A stretch of 8,357 nucleotides of DNA from an uncultured Prevotella sp. (GCA_947303825.1 CAMYZK010000099.1:1-8357), one strand, 5' to 3'. Counted from the first letter of the stretch, positions 1 to 7,132 are shown. Numbers and translations: made by a program. Notes: generated by a model not told the origin, from the sequence alone.

Positions 1-884
1 TGAAGATGATGTTTTGCATACGCCGTGCTGATGTGTTGGTACTGCAGTATCCGGTGAAGAAGTACTTCAGTTTCATCTGCCGGGTGGCACATTGGCGCAA
101 GGCTCATGTTGTCGTTATCATCCACGACCTGATGTCGCTCCATCGCAAGCGTGTCACGCTGGCAACAGAGATAGGCCGCCTGAGCAAGGGCGATGTTATT
201 ATCGCCTCCAACGAGAAGATGCAGCAGTGGCTGTCACAGCAAGTTATAGAGCGACCCATGACCTCTCTAGGCCTTTTTGACTATCTGTCACTTGATTCCC
301 AGAAGGTATCTGGGACACAAGGGAACCAACAATCCCGTAAAGATAATGCTGGCCATCCCTGGTCTCTGGTCTATGCCGGAGCCTTAGTGATGCGCAAGAA
401 CTCTTACCTGCTGGAATTGGGTCAGAAGGCCGAGCAGTTTGTACTGCACATCTATGGCAACAGTGCAGGGCTGCCTGGCATAGAAAAGGCCCCTCGCGCT
501 GTATGCTATCCTTTCACTCCGGCAGAAGAGTTCATCCGTTCGGCAGATGGTGATTTCGGCCTTGTCTGGGATGGCGACTCCCTCGATACCTGCCAGGGTG
601 ACTTTGGTGAGTATCTGCGCTACAACAGCCCGCACAAGGTGTCGTTCTACCTGCGTGCCGGCCTGCCTGTCATCATTTGGAAAGAGGCTGCCGTAGCATC
701 CATCATTGAGCAGGAGGGCATCGGCATCACCATTTCCTCTATGGCCGAGTTGGAGCAGCGGTTGAAAAGTCTCACGCCTGATGATTTGGCACAGATGCAT
801 AAGAATGTGGCGCGTGTTAATGCACGTCTTGCTGCTGGGGAATATTTTCAGGAAGCCATGGAGCGTGCCATTCAAAAAGTCTGA
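1..884 (+). CDS. Galactofuranosyltransferase (GlfT/WbbI-like), 5' end outside window
   Basis: Probable cytoplasmic or membrane-associated glycosyltransferase that moves galactofuranose from UDP-Galf to a growing surface polysaccharide. Numbered from the first ATG at position 6, the visible 292 residues show the family hallmarks: LQYP (13-16), IIHDLM (38-43) in the N-terminal half, GDVIIASNEKMQQWL (62-76), FDYL (91-94), then the C-terminal donor-binding half with FGLVWDG (184-190) and YNSPHKVSFYL (206-216) followed by AGLPVIIW. The frame is open to the left edge, and family members normally carry an N-terminal stretch before the LQYP segment, so the ATGs at 6 and 9 are probably internal and the gene is cut by the window edge. 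It ends 4 bases before glf, whose product supplies the donor sugar. No membrane segment is evident. Galf as the transferred sugar is inferred from family resemblance and from glf; the exact linkage cannot be read from sequence. Confidence 0.86.
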   Translation, partial: KMMFCIRRADVLVLQYPVKKYFSFICRVAHWRKAHVVVIIHDLMSLHRKRVTLATEIGRLSKGDVIIASNEKMQQWLSQQVIERPMTSLGLFDYLSLDSQKVSGTQGNQQSRKDNAGHPWSLVYAGALVMRKNSYLLELGQKAEQFVLHIYGNSAGLPGIEKAPRAVCYPFTPAEEFIRSADGDFGLVWDGDSLDTCQGDFGEYLRYNSPHKVSFYLRAGLPVIIWKEAAVASIIEQEGIGITISSMAELEQRLKSLTPDDLAQMHKNVARVNARLAAGEYFQEAMERAIQKV

Positions 885-888
885 GTGT

Positions 889-2028
889 ATGTATGATTAT
901 CTCATCGTTGGCTCTGGCCTGTTTGGAGCAACATTTGCTTATTGGGCTTCACAATCGGGCAGGAAGTGCCTGGTCATAGATAAGCGTCCCCATTTTGGCG
1001 GCAATGTCTATTGTGAAAGGATAGAAGGAATCAATGTGCATCAATATGGTGCGCACATCTTTCATACCTCAAACAAAGAGTTATGGGATTTCGTGAATTC
1101 ACTGGTACCTTTTAACCGGTATACTAATTCGCCTGTTGCCAACTACAAAGGCCGACTGTTCAACCTGCCTTTCAATATGAACACTTTCTATCAGATGTGG
1201 GGCGTGACGACTCCGGAGCAGGCCGTGGCGAAGATTGAAGAACAGAAATCCAAAGCCGTGGCGCTACTCAATGGGAGAGAGCCGCAGAATCTGGAAGAAC
1301 AGGCATTGATGCTTGTGGGGCAGGATATCTTTGAGCTTCTTATCAAGGAGTATACAGAGAAGCAATGGGGAAAGAAGTGTTCGGAGCTGCCGGCTTTTAT
1401 TATCAAAAGGCTGCCTGTTCGTCTGACCTTCGACAATAATTATTTCAACGACAAGTATCAGGGAATTCCCATTGGGGGGTATAATAAACTTGTAGAAAAG
1501 CTTTTGGCGGGGGCAGACTGTAGGGCAAATGCCGACTTCTTCTGTTCAGAGTACAGGGAATGGCGTAAGTTTGCTGACAGGCTGGTGTTTACTGGTCCTG
1601 TAGATGAGTTTTATGAATACCGCTTCGGTAAACTCGACTGGCGGACGGTAAGATTTGAAACCGAAGTTAAGGATGTCCCCAATTATCAGGGCAATGCCGT
1701 TGTGAACTACACTTCACATGAAGAACCCTATACACGTGTCATCGAGCACAAGCATTTCGAGATGTTTGGTTCAGAGGTTTATGACTGTCCCAAGACTGTC
1801 ATTAGCAAGGAGTTCTCCATGCAGTATAGAGAAGGAATGGAGCCATACTATCCCCTGAACGATGACCGCAACAATCTTATTGCCAACCAATACAGAGCTT
1901 TGGCAGAAGCAGAGGAGGACGTGATTTTCGGTGGCCGTTTGGCAGAGTACAAATACTACGACATGGCTCCCATTATGGAGAAGGCTTTTATCGCAGCCAG
2001 TAGAGCAGACGCTTGTAATTCCGTTTGA
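889..2028 (+). CDS. glf: UDP-galactopyranose mutase
   Basis: Flavoenzyme (379 aa) that interconverts UDP-galactopyranose and UDP-galactofuranose in the cytoplasm using reduced FAD. The N-terminal FAD-binding Rossmann motif is GSGLFG (8-13), with the acidic end of beta-2 at IDKR (30-33) and the GGN loop at 37-39. The signature HQYGAHIFHTSN (51-62) includes H56 and H59. Residues matching the well-studied Klebsiella/E. coli enzymes are W160, R174 and Y185, plus the later arginine in PYTRVIEHK (R283), PYYPLND (319-325) and GRLAEYKYYDM (349-359). Length is normal for bacterial Glf (about 365-385 aa). The start at 889 was chosen because MYDYLIVGSG is the usual beginning; a longer in-frame reading from 781 would run through the end of the preceding gene and adds nothing conserved. 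It begins 4 bases after the transferase stop, so the two are surely co-transcribed. Its base composition looks more A/T-rich than the minus-strand genes. Confidence 0.97.
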   Translation: MYDYLIVGSGLFGATFAYWASQSGRKCLVIDKRPHFGGNVYCERIEGINVHQYGAHIFHTSNKELWDFVNSLVPFNRYTNSPVANYKGRLFNLPFNMNTFYQMWGVTTPEQAVAKIEEQKSKAVALLNGREPQNLEEQALMLVGQDIFELLIKEYTEKQWGKKCSELPAFIIKRLPVRLTFDNNYFNDKYQGIPIGGYNKLVEKLLAGADCRANADFFCSEYREWRKFADRLVFTGPVDEFYEYRFGKLDWRTVRFETEVKDVPNYQGNAVVNYTSHEEPYTRVIEHKHFEMFGSEVYDCPKTVISKEFSMQYREGMEPYYPLNDDRNNLIANQYRALAEAEEDVIFGGRLAEYKYYDMAPIMEKAFIAASRADACNSV

Positions 2029-2041
2029 ACTTTTGCTCCAA

Positions 2042-2752
2042 TTACCTGAACCAATACAACAGTTTCTTGTAGTTTTTCTTGAACAGCCAGCGCAGGTGGA
2101 CAAAGGGACCGTCATTGTTGAGCGACGAGCGGAAAGCACCGGAGAACGTGCCCTGGGTGGCTATCGTGGGCTGGCACCAGAGACACTCTAACAGGCCCTT
2201 GTCGATGAGGTCGTTGTGATACCAGTCAATGGCCAGGTCACAGCGTTCCACTTTCAGCTGCTCCAGAATGGCCTTCGCAGCATTGAAGTTGATGAAATAG
2301 CATCCAGCCATACGTCCCTTTCTGGCGGGATATAGCATACGCCCCATCTCCCGCTGGCTGCGCGGCACAAAGCGCAGGGCACTGTCTTCGTATGAGATGA
2401 AGATGTTTCGGTCGGCGTAGTCCTTGCGATACTCGCTGATGCTTTGCTCGAAGCGTGGAACGAAGTTCTTGTCGAGTGCGATGTCGTCTTCCAGCACCAG
2501 AGCACCCTCCAAACCTTCTGCCACAATACGCTCGTAGGCCAGGAAATGGGATACGGTGCAGAGCGCACGGGGAATGCTGCGATGCAGCTGTTCACGCCCG
2601 TCCTTCATATACTGGTCGAGCAAAGCCTGGATATGGTCTTCGTCATGTCCTTCATTGACGAACTCATAGTCCATGCCTAGGCTTTTCATCATGCGGTCTA
2701 TGTGTTCACCGCGCTCTTTCAGGCGGTCTGGGTGAATGACGTAAATCTTCAT
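2042..2752 (-). CDS. Glycosyltransferase family 25 (LPS biosynthesis) protein
   Basis: A 236-aa GT25-type glycosyltransferase, the family of LPS/LOS galactosyltransferases such as LgtB/LgtE and LpsA. The N-terminus MKIYVIHPDRLKER (1-14) matches the usual 'I.vI.l...~R' opening in which the enzyme binds the nucleotide sugar. The central ALCTVSHFLAYERIV (63-77) corresponds to the conserved GE.GC..SH...w segment, and LVLEDDI (85-91) is the metal/donor acidic motif. AGCYFINFNAAKAIL near residue 150 and IDWYHNDLI near 175 match the conserved C-terminal part. It is the last gene of the minus-strand operon, starting 11 bases after the kinase stop, and is the expected kind of gene for extending LPS outer core. 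Donor and acceptor are not predictable; galactose is the most frequent donor in the family. The C-terminal tail is basic and aromatic (LFKKNYKKLLYWF), which could associate with the inner membrane. It ends 13 bases from the convergent glf gene. Confidence 0.85.
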   Translation of the reverse strand: MKIYVIHPDRLKERGEHIDRMMKSLGMDYEFVNEGHDEDHIQALLDQYMKDGREQLHRSIPRALCTVSHFLAYERIVAEGLEGALVLEDDIALDKNFVPRFEQSISEYRKDYADRNIFISYEDSALRFVPRSQREMGRMLYPARKGRMAGCYFINFNAAKAILEQLKVERCDLAIDWYHNDLIDKGLLECLWCQPTIATQGTFSGAFRSSLNNDGPFVHLRWLFKKNYKKLLYWFR

Positions 2753-2763
2753 GTCAAATAGTC

Positions 2764-3486
2764 TTATATGTGGAAAAACTTTCTTTCAAAGTTGTCTAAG
2801 GCTTGTAAGGACTTCTTCACCGTGATTGTTTCATCCCATCCCCGCTGTCGGGCATAGCTGCGTATCAGGTATTCGTAAAGGTCACGACGATGGGTTATGC
2901 GTACCATGTTCTGCAGGCACTGCTTGTCGGTAGGCCAACCGTCAGTGAAACGGGAGCGGTTGATGTCAATCATGCAGAAGTGGTACTTTCCATCCTCCTC
3001 GCTACAGAGGAAATTGGAAAGGTTCGGATCGCCATGCAACACGCCTTGGCTGTGCATGAGGGCGATTTGGGCGGCCACAGCATCGGCCAGCTCCTTGGGA
3101 TAGTCTTGCACCTCGCGCAGCAGCAGTGATGTCTCGGTGCCCGGTGTCTCAAGGCTGACGAAATAGCCTGTGGTGAAAAGACCTAGACGGCGCTCTTCCA
3201 TATAGGCCACGGGCTGAGGGGTGTCAATGCCACGACGCTGAAACTCCTTGGCAAAGAGGAAGGCCCGTTCGGCTTTTGTACGACGGAAGAAGCTGTAGAC
3301 TATCTGTTGAATGATATTCACGCGTTTGAAACGTTTCACCATCATCGTATGTCCGTCGAGTGTGAAACGCACCACACGGTTGCGGCTGTCATAAACCACA
3401 TCGCCCTGTCCGTTGGCTATCCGTTGGGGGAAAAGGGCAATGCTGTCAGTAAGATGCTGGAATATGCTGTCTACAACAATCTTCAT
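2764..3486 (-). CDS. Lipopolysaccharide kinase, WaaP/Kdo-kinase (InaA) family
   Basis: A 240-aa small protein-kinase-fold enzyme of the LPS kinase family, which phosphorylates heptose or Kdo in the inner core at the cytoplasmic face of the membrane. Visible kinase elements are the ATP-binding lysine in MMVKRFK (K51), a likely alpha-C glutamate in TKAERAFLFAKEF (E73), the catalytic loop HGDPNLSNF (151-159, D153 base and N158 metal ligand), and the DFG-like IDINR (173-177, D174). The C-terminal RITHRRDLYEYLIRSYARQRGW helix region is typical of the Bacteroidetes members. Its start codon overlaps the stop of the upstream LicD gene by four bases (ATGA), indicating translational coupling, and GT25 follows after 11 bases. 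All catalytic residues are present, so it is likely active. The acceptor is inferred to be a sugar of the same glycan that receives the LicD-transferred groups; a kinase for AEP or for a free sugar cannot be excluded. Confidence 0.86.
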   Translation of the reverse strand: MKIVVDSIFQHLTDSIALFPQRIANGQGDVVYDSRNRVVRFTLDGHTMMVKRFKRVNIIQQIVYSFFRRTKAERAFLFAKEFQRRGIDTPQPVAYMEERRLGLFTTGYFVSLETPGTETSLLLREVQDYPKELADAVAAQIALMHSQGVLHGDPNLSNFLCSEEDGKYHFCMIDINRSRFTDGWPTDKQCLQNMVRITHRRDLYEYLIRSYARQRGWDETITVKKSLQALDNFERKFFHI

Positions 3487-4376
3487 CTTCTCCCAAATAG
3501 TTTGCCCAGTTGTTTCTTTCTATACTGCCTGCGTGCCTGCGGTATCAGGTCTTGGTAGCTGTGCTCAGTGTCAAACAGCATGTCGTCGTGGGCCGTACCT
3601 ACTTGCAAGGGTGTCATATAGTCGTTGCCGTATGCGGCACGCAGGAAGCTGTCGTAGTCTTTTGGCGCGGGAACTTCAATATCTTGGAAGGGCAGCATCA
3701 CTGTGTCGTCGAAGATATGCTTGTCAAACACGATGTTATAGCCGCTAAAGCTGATCTCTGCCACTTGGCGGCATTGTGAGAGGTTGGTGGAGCGCAGCAC
3801 GTCGTCCACCTCTCGGTAGATGTTCGTCCAGCCCTTTCGCCATACCTGCCAGCGGCACTTCCACTTCCTGAACACCAGGCCTAACCGTCCTGACAAGAGT
3901 ATGGGTGTGTCGTAGGCATGAAGGAACCGTGTCACTTTCTTGACACGTTGCAGTATGTACTGGCGTTGTTCAGCATCCTCTGGTACGGCATCAAGAGGAA
4001 AGATGTCAATGAAGATGCCTTGGTTGTAGGGACGATAGGAGTCTGATGGGCGTATGGCGGCCGTCAGGGTGTTGCGCAGCTGGGCGTGGCCGTGGTAATA
4101 GTGAATGTCGGTATAGGCCGTCTGAAAGAAGTATGGCTGCTTGAAAGCCGTTGGCCCCAGTTGCAGCAGGCGGTCATAGTCATCGCGCATCATGCACACG
4201 TCTATGTCGTTGTCCCAGGGTATGAAGCCGCGATGCCTAACGGCACCGAGCAGTGTGCCGTCGGCTACCCAGCAGCGTAGGCCGTGCTCACGACAGACGT
4301 TGAGCAGCTGTATCAGCAGGTCGGTCTCGGCAGCCCATACCTTGTTCATGTCATACGAGTTGTTTGGCATGTTCAT
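3483..4376 (-). CDS. LicD family phosphotransferase, copy 2
   Basis: A 297-aa LicD-family protein. LicD enzymes have a nucleotidyltransferase-like fold and transfer a phospho-headgroup (classically phosphocholine from CDP-choline) to a sugar hydroxyl in cell-surface glycans. The core motif is ADGTLLGAVRHRGFIPWDND (38-57) then IDV, followed by MMRDDYDRLL. Further on come GIFIDIFPLDAVP and the C-terminal AYGNDYMTP (248-256). The usual PWDDDID metal cluster is PWDNDID here, a change at one acidic position relative to copy 1. The C-terminal tail is strongly basic (ARRQYRKKQLGKLFGRR). The start is uncertain: the reading from 4376 overlaps the upstream LicD gene by 26 bases, while an ATG at 4349 (residue 10) sits one base after that gene's TGA and directly precedes the conserved helix, and could equally be the real start. 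Its stop overlaps the kinase start (ATGA). AEP as the transferred headgroup is inferred from the operon. Confidence 0.88.
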   Translation of the reverse strand: MNMPNNSYDMNKVWAAETDLLIQLLNVCREHGLRCWVADGTLLGAVRHRGFIPWDNDIDVCMMRDDYDRLLQLGPTAFKQPYFFQTAYTDIHYYHGHAQLRNTLTAAIRPSDSYRPYNQGIFIDIFPLDAVPEDAEQRQYILQRVKKVTRFLHAYDTPILLSGRLGLVFRKWKCRWQVWRKGWTNIYREVDDVLRSTNLSQCRQVAEISFSGYNIVFDKHIFDDTVMLPFQDIEVPAPKDYDSFLRAAYGNDYMTPLQVGTAHDDMLFDTEHSYQDLIPQARRQYRKKQLGKLFGRR

Positions 4377-5178
4377 TCTCGTTGTAGGGTTTGTTGAAGT
4401 CTACGTAGTGGAAGCAGTGCTGGCGCTGGTCGTCGTGGGGAGGAATGGTCATGTAGTCGCCGTACATGTGGGTAAGGTATGCATGGGGCTTTTCTACACC
4501 CATCACCTCTTTCTCTTCAAACACCACTGGTGTGGGCTGTCCAAGAATCTCCTTGTCAATAACTCCCTTGAAGCCGTCGTCGAAGACGCACACCTTACTG
4601 CTCTTGGCGAAAGGATATTTGCGCAGCAGGCGGCGTGTGGCTCTTTGCAGGCGTTGTTGGCCTATCACCTTGCGGCATAGCAGCGGCAGCCAGCTGGAGG
4701 GGCCGTGGCCGTGGCGGTAGGGGTCACGATAGGCCATGTAGACGAGCTTCTTCAGTACGTCGTAGCGCACCAGATGCAGGCGGCGCCGCATGGCGTTGGT
4801 GGGAACGCCGTCGATGGGAAAGACATCAATGTAGAGACCGCCAAGATAGGGTAGGTGAGCGCGTTCTATCAGGGTGGTACTGGCATCCTGCACCTTGCCG
4901 AAGGGTAGGGGATAGGTGGGGTCTGTCTCGTAGCTCACAAATTCGTATGGATCAGCCAGCCACTCGTTGGCGTGGGTGATGAACGTCTCGTAGTCCTCGC
5001 GTGGCATGGCGATGTCGAGGTCGTCGTCCCAGGGGATGAACCCTCCGTGGCGCACAGCTCCAAGCATTGTGCCGTCATATATATAATAATGTAAGGAGTG
5101 CTCACGGCACAGCCTGTCGACAGCCAGCAAGTTGCCGAGGATGCGTAGCTGCAGTTGCCTCACATCGTATTCAATCAT
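4351..5178 (-). CDS. LicD family phosphotransferase, copy 1
   Basis: A 275-aa LicD-family protein, proposed to transfer phospho-AEP from a CMP-activated donor to a glycan acceptor. The N-terminal helix (RQLQLRILGNLLAVDRLCREHSLHYYIYDG) leads into DGTMLGAVRHGGFIPWDDDL (35-54) and DIAMPREDYE, with the complete WDDDLD metal cluster. YLGGLYIDVFPIDGVP follows, and the C-terminal EEKEVMGVEKPHAYLTHMYG and DYMTIPP (241-247) match the family ending. The start MIEYDVRQ at 5178 was chosen because it overlaps the aepZ stop by eight bases (ATGATTGA), a typical coupled junction; the frame remains open for another 98 codons upstream, but that extension lies inside aepZ and has no LicD-like sequence. Similarity to the next LicD is limited to the family motifs, so the two are old paralogues rather than a recent duplication. 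No membrane segment is evident. The substrate is inferred from aepY/aepZ, since no choline genes are seen here. Confidence 0.9.
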   Translation of the reverse strand: MIEYDVRQLQLRILGNLLAVDRLCREHSLHYYIYDGTMLGAVRHGGFIPWDDDLDIAMPREDYETFITHANEWLADPYEFVSYETDPTYPLPFGKVQDASTTLIERAHLPYLGGLYIDVFPIDGVPTNAMRRRLHLVRYDVLKKLVYMAYRDPYRHGHGPSSWLPLLCRKVIGQQRLQRATRRLLRKYPFAKSSKVCVFDDGFKGVIDKEILGQPTPVVFEEKEVMGVEKPHAYLTHMYGDYMTIPPHDDQRQHCFHYVDFNKPYNENEHAKQLV

Positions 5179-6301
5179 TGTAACGTGCAGGAATCTGTAT
5201 GTGATAATGAGCGAATGCCTCGCGCAGCACTGCGAAGAAGGCCTCAATGTCGGGTGCGTCGATAGTGCCGAGGGCACAGAGACGGAACGTGTTGGTGGTG
5301 GAAATCTTTCCAGGGTAGATGGTAAAGCCCCGCTCATAGCAGTAGTCGTGTACAAGCTCGAAGCTCCAGTTCGGGTCATCGGGATAGAGCACGCTGGCCA
5401 CGAGTCCCGACTGTATGTCGCGGCGTATGGCCTCGCGCAGCCCCATGTCGGCCAGTCCCTTGTGTATGGCATCGATTACCCGGCGGTGTCGTGCGAACTT
5501 CGCTTCCTCTCCAACCTCGAAATACTCTTTGAGGGCTTGTATCGTAGCGTAGATGGTCTGCACGGGAGGAGTGAAGTGCATCTCGCCTGTACGCTCGAAG
5601 AAGTCGTATTGAAGAAAAAGATTGCAGTAGTAAGACCGTGTGGGATAGTTTTTGCTTCGGCGTATCTCTTCCTCATTGCCAATGATGAACGACAGACCGG
5701 CCATGGCCATCAGACCTTTCTGGGCCGAGGCCATGCAGAAGTCTACATTGTCCTCTTCCATGTCGAAGGGTATCATACCAAGTGAAGATGTCGTGTCTAC
5801 CACGAATATTGCTCCGTGGGCATGAGTCAGGGCACCTATCTCACGGATGGGGTTCAGTATGCCTGTGCCTGTCTCGTGGTGGGTGGTGTAGACCAGTGCG
5901 ATGTCGGGGTTGTCGTCGAGAGTCTTTTTCACTGCGTCGAGGCAAGGTTGTTCAAAGACCGACGATTGGAGGTCTATGTGAGGCAGTCCGTAATACTGGC
6001 ATACCTCTACAGCACGTGTGCTGTATGCTCCGTTGTTTACAACGAGTGCTTTCTTGCCGGCTGGCAGCAGTGAGTTAAGGCAGATGTCGATGTTGATGGT
6101 GCCGCTGCCGCAAAACAGTACGGAAGTGTACTTGTCGGCAGGGGCGTGTGCTACGCGCAGCAGGTCAGCACGCAGGCCCTTCATCATGCCTGCAAACTCT
6201 TTTTCACGTGGACAGATGTCGGGCACCACCTGTGCCAGCTTCACGGTGTCGGTTGTTGTGGCGGGTCCTGGGTTTAGCAGGACGTTTCTCTTGATGGTCA
6301 T
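5171..6301 (-). CDS. aepZ: 2-aminoethylphosphonate--pyruvate transaminase
   Basis: A 376-aa PLP-dependent class V aminotransferase of the PhnW/AepZ type that interconverts phosphonoacetaldehyde and 2-aminoethylphosphonate with alanine/pyruvate. In a biosynthetic operon with aepY it works in the direction of AEP formation. Visible features are the N-terminal LLNPGPATTT (8-17), the PLP-phosphate-binding FCGSGTINID (63-72), THHETGTG (140-147), the aspartate that pairs with the PLP ring nitrogen in VVDTTSSLG (D169), and the Schiff-base lysine in MASAQKGLM (K195). YPGKISTTNTFRLCALGTID near the C-terminus is the conserved substrate-binding stretch with the arginine. Length is the normal one for PhnW (about 365-380 aa). 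The start at 6301 directly precedes the conserved NPGP segment. It follows the nucleotidyltransferase after an 87-base repeat-filled spacer and overlaps the first LicD gene by eight bases. A degradative role is unlikely because no phosphonatase (phnX) is nearby. Confidence 0.93.
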   Translation of the reverse strand: MTIKRNVLLNPGPATTTDTVKLAQVVPDICPREKEFAGMMKGLRADLLRVAHAPADKYTSVLFCGSGTINIDICLNSLLPAGKKALVVNNGAYSTRAVEVCQYYGLPHIDLQSSVFEQPCLDAVKKTLDDNPDIALVYTTHHETGTGILNPIREIGALTHAHGAIFVVDTTSSLGMIPFDMEEDNVDFCMASAQKGLMAMAGLSFIIGNEEEIRRSKNYPTRSYYCNLFLQYDFFERTGEMHFTPPVQTIYATIQALKEYFEVGEEAKFARHRRVIDAIHKGLADMGLREAIRRDIQSGLVASVLYPDDPNWSFELVHDYCYERGFTIYPGKISTTNTFRLCALGTIDAPDIEAFFAVLREAFAHYHIQIPARYND

Positions 6302-6322
6302 TCTTATTATTTCGTTGTTTCT

Positions 6323-6390
6323 ATGTTTCGATAAGTCATCATGCCGGTATTTCGATATGTCGATAATTCGGTGTTTAGATATGTCGAATT
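6323..6390. repeat. Degenerate ~22-bp tandem repeat upstream of aepZ
   Basis: Two well-matched adjacent units, 6345-6368 and 6369-6390, both follow the pattern CGGTrTTTmGATATGTCGA then an AATT end, differing by two substitutions and a two-base gap. A third, weaker unit at 6323-6344 begins ATGTTTCGATAAGTC. The array fills most of the 87-base spacer between the nucleotidyltransferase and aepZ and overlaps the TAA stop of the former (6389-6391). No Bacteroidetes-type promoter (TTTG ... TAnnTTTG) was seen in the spacer on the minus strand. The function is unknown. Confidence 0.75.
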
Positions 6391-7108
6391 AAAGGAAAGG
6401 CACCACGTGCTCCTCGGCGTAGTTCAGGTCGTCCTGGTCGTCTATCTCGTACCATTTCAGGCCTTCCTCGCACAGTACATAGACGGGTGATATTTCCTTC
6501 GACATGCTCAGCAGCTCGTATTCGTAGCCCAGCTTGGGCTTGTCGGCCACTTTCCTTGCGTAGTCGTTGCACATCTTTTGATAGAAAGCGTTTGACAGCT
6601 TGTGTATGCCCACCAGCTCACCGCTCACATTCACTTCGTCCTTGCTTACAGAGCAGTTGGTGAGCACTCCCTGGGCGTTGCGCTCTACATAGTACTGGTC
6701 TTGGAACTTGGTGACGGGCGTTATGAGCATTACGTCAGGCTGTGCGCACTCCATCAGGCAGGTGATGGCGCGATGCTCGAACACCAGGTCGCTCTCAAGC
6801 AACAGAAAGTCGTCGTCTCCGACGATGTCACGGCAGTTGTAGAGCGTGTACATGCTGTTTGTCTCGGCATATCGCGGACTGAAGCAGCATTCTATTTGTG
6901 GGTATTCTCCTGCCAGTTGCTCGTATGCTTCTCTCAGGTAGCCTGTGCCAATGATGATGCGCTCGATGCCGCAGTCTATCAGCGTCTCGATGCTGCGCAC
7001 CACCATCGCCTTTCCGCCTGCCTCAATAAAACCTTTTGGCTTCTCCTCAGTCATGCTGCCGAAGCGTGTTCCCATGCCGGCAGCCATGATTACTGCTGTT
7101 TTTATCAT
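6389..7108 (-). CDS. Nucleotidyltransferase, probable AEP (or phosphocholine-type) cytidylyltransferase
   Basis: A 239-aa NTP-transferase of the LicC/phosphocholine-cytidylyltransferase-like family, here probably the PntC-type enzyme that joins CTP and AEP to give CMP-AEP plus pyrophosphate. The sugar-nucleotide pyrophosphorylase signature MAAGMGTRFG (8-17) and EKPKG (22-26, K25) form the NTP site. PRYAETNSMYTLYN (78-91) corresponds to the LicC headgroup/metal loop with conserved asparagines. LLLESDLVFE (102-111, E105 and D107) and EIDDQDDL (221-228) are the likely Mg2+ ligands. Length is normal for a stand-alone enzyme; in some phosphonate loci this domain is fused to PEP mutase, but not here. 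It lies between aepY and aepZ and upstream of two LicD transferases, which is the main reason for preferring AEP over choline as substrate. It starts 107 bases after the aepY stop. Choline phosphate or another small phospho-alcohol remains a possible substrate. Confidence 0.87.
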   Translation of the reverse strand: MIKTAVIMAAGMGTRFGSMTEEKPKGFIEAGGKAMVVRSIETLIDCGIERIIIGTGYLREAYEQLAGEYPQIECCFSPRYAETNSMYTLYNCRDIVGDDDFLLLESDLVFEHRAITCLMECAQPDVMLITPVTKFQDQYYVERNAQGVLTNCSVSKDEVNVSGELVGIHKLSNAFYQKMCNDYARKVADKPKLGYEYELLSMSKEISPVYVLCEEGLKWYEIDDQDDLNYAEEHVVPFL

Positions 7109-7132
7109 ATTTCTTATCAGGGATTTGGTCCA

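Noticed and set aside
384..875. 163-codon minus-strand open frame opposite the Galf transferase
   Set aside because: The opposite strand carries conserved transferase motifs throughout, and this frame has none.
781..888. Upstream in-frame start for glf
   Set aside because: Glf proteins begin directly before the GxGxxG FAD motif; the extra 36 residues overlap the preceding gene and are not conserved-looking.
1931..2191. 86-codon plus-strand frame across the glf/GT25 junction
   Set aside because: It overlaps the conserved C-terminal motifs of glf in another frame and the 3' end of GT25; there is no domain and no room for a separate gene.
5179..5472. N-terminal extension of LicD copy 1 by 98 codons
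   Set aside because: The extension lies wholly within aepZ, has no LicD-like sequence, and the ATG at 5178 gives a normal coupled start.
5132..5785. 217-codon plus-strand open frame antisense to aepZ
   Set aside because: It is the complement of a well-supported PhnW/AepZ gene with intact PLP motifs, and its own translation shows no recognisable domain.
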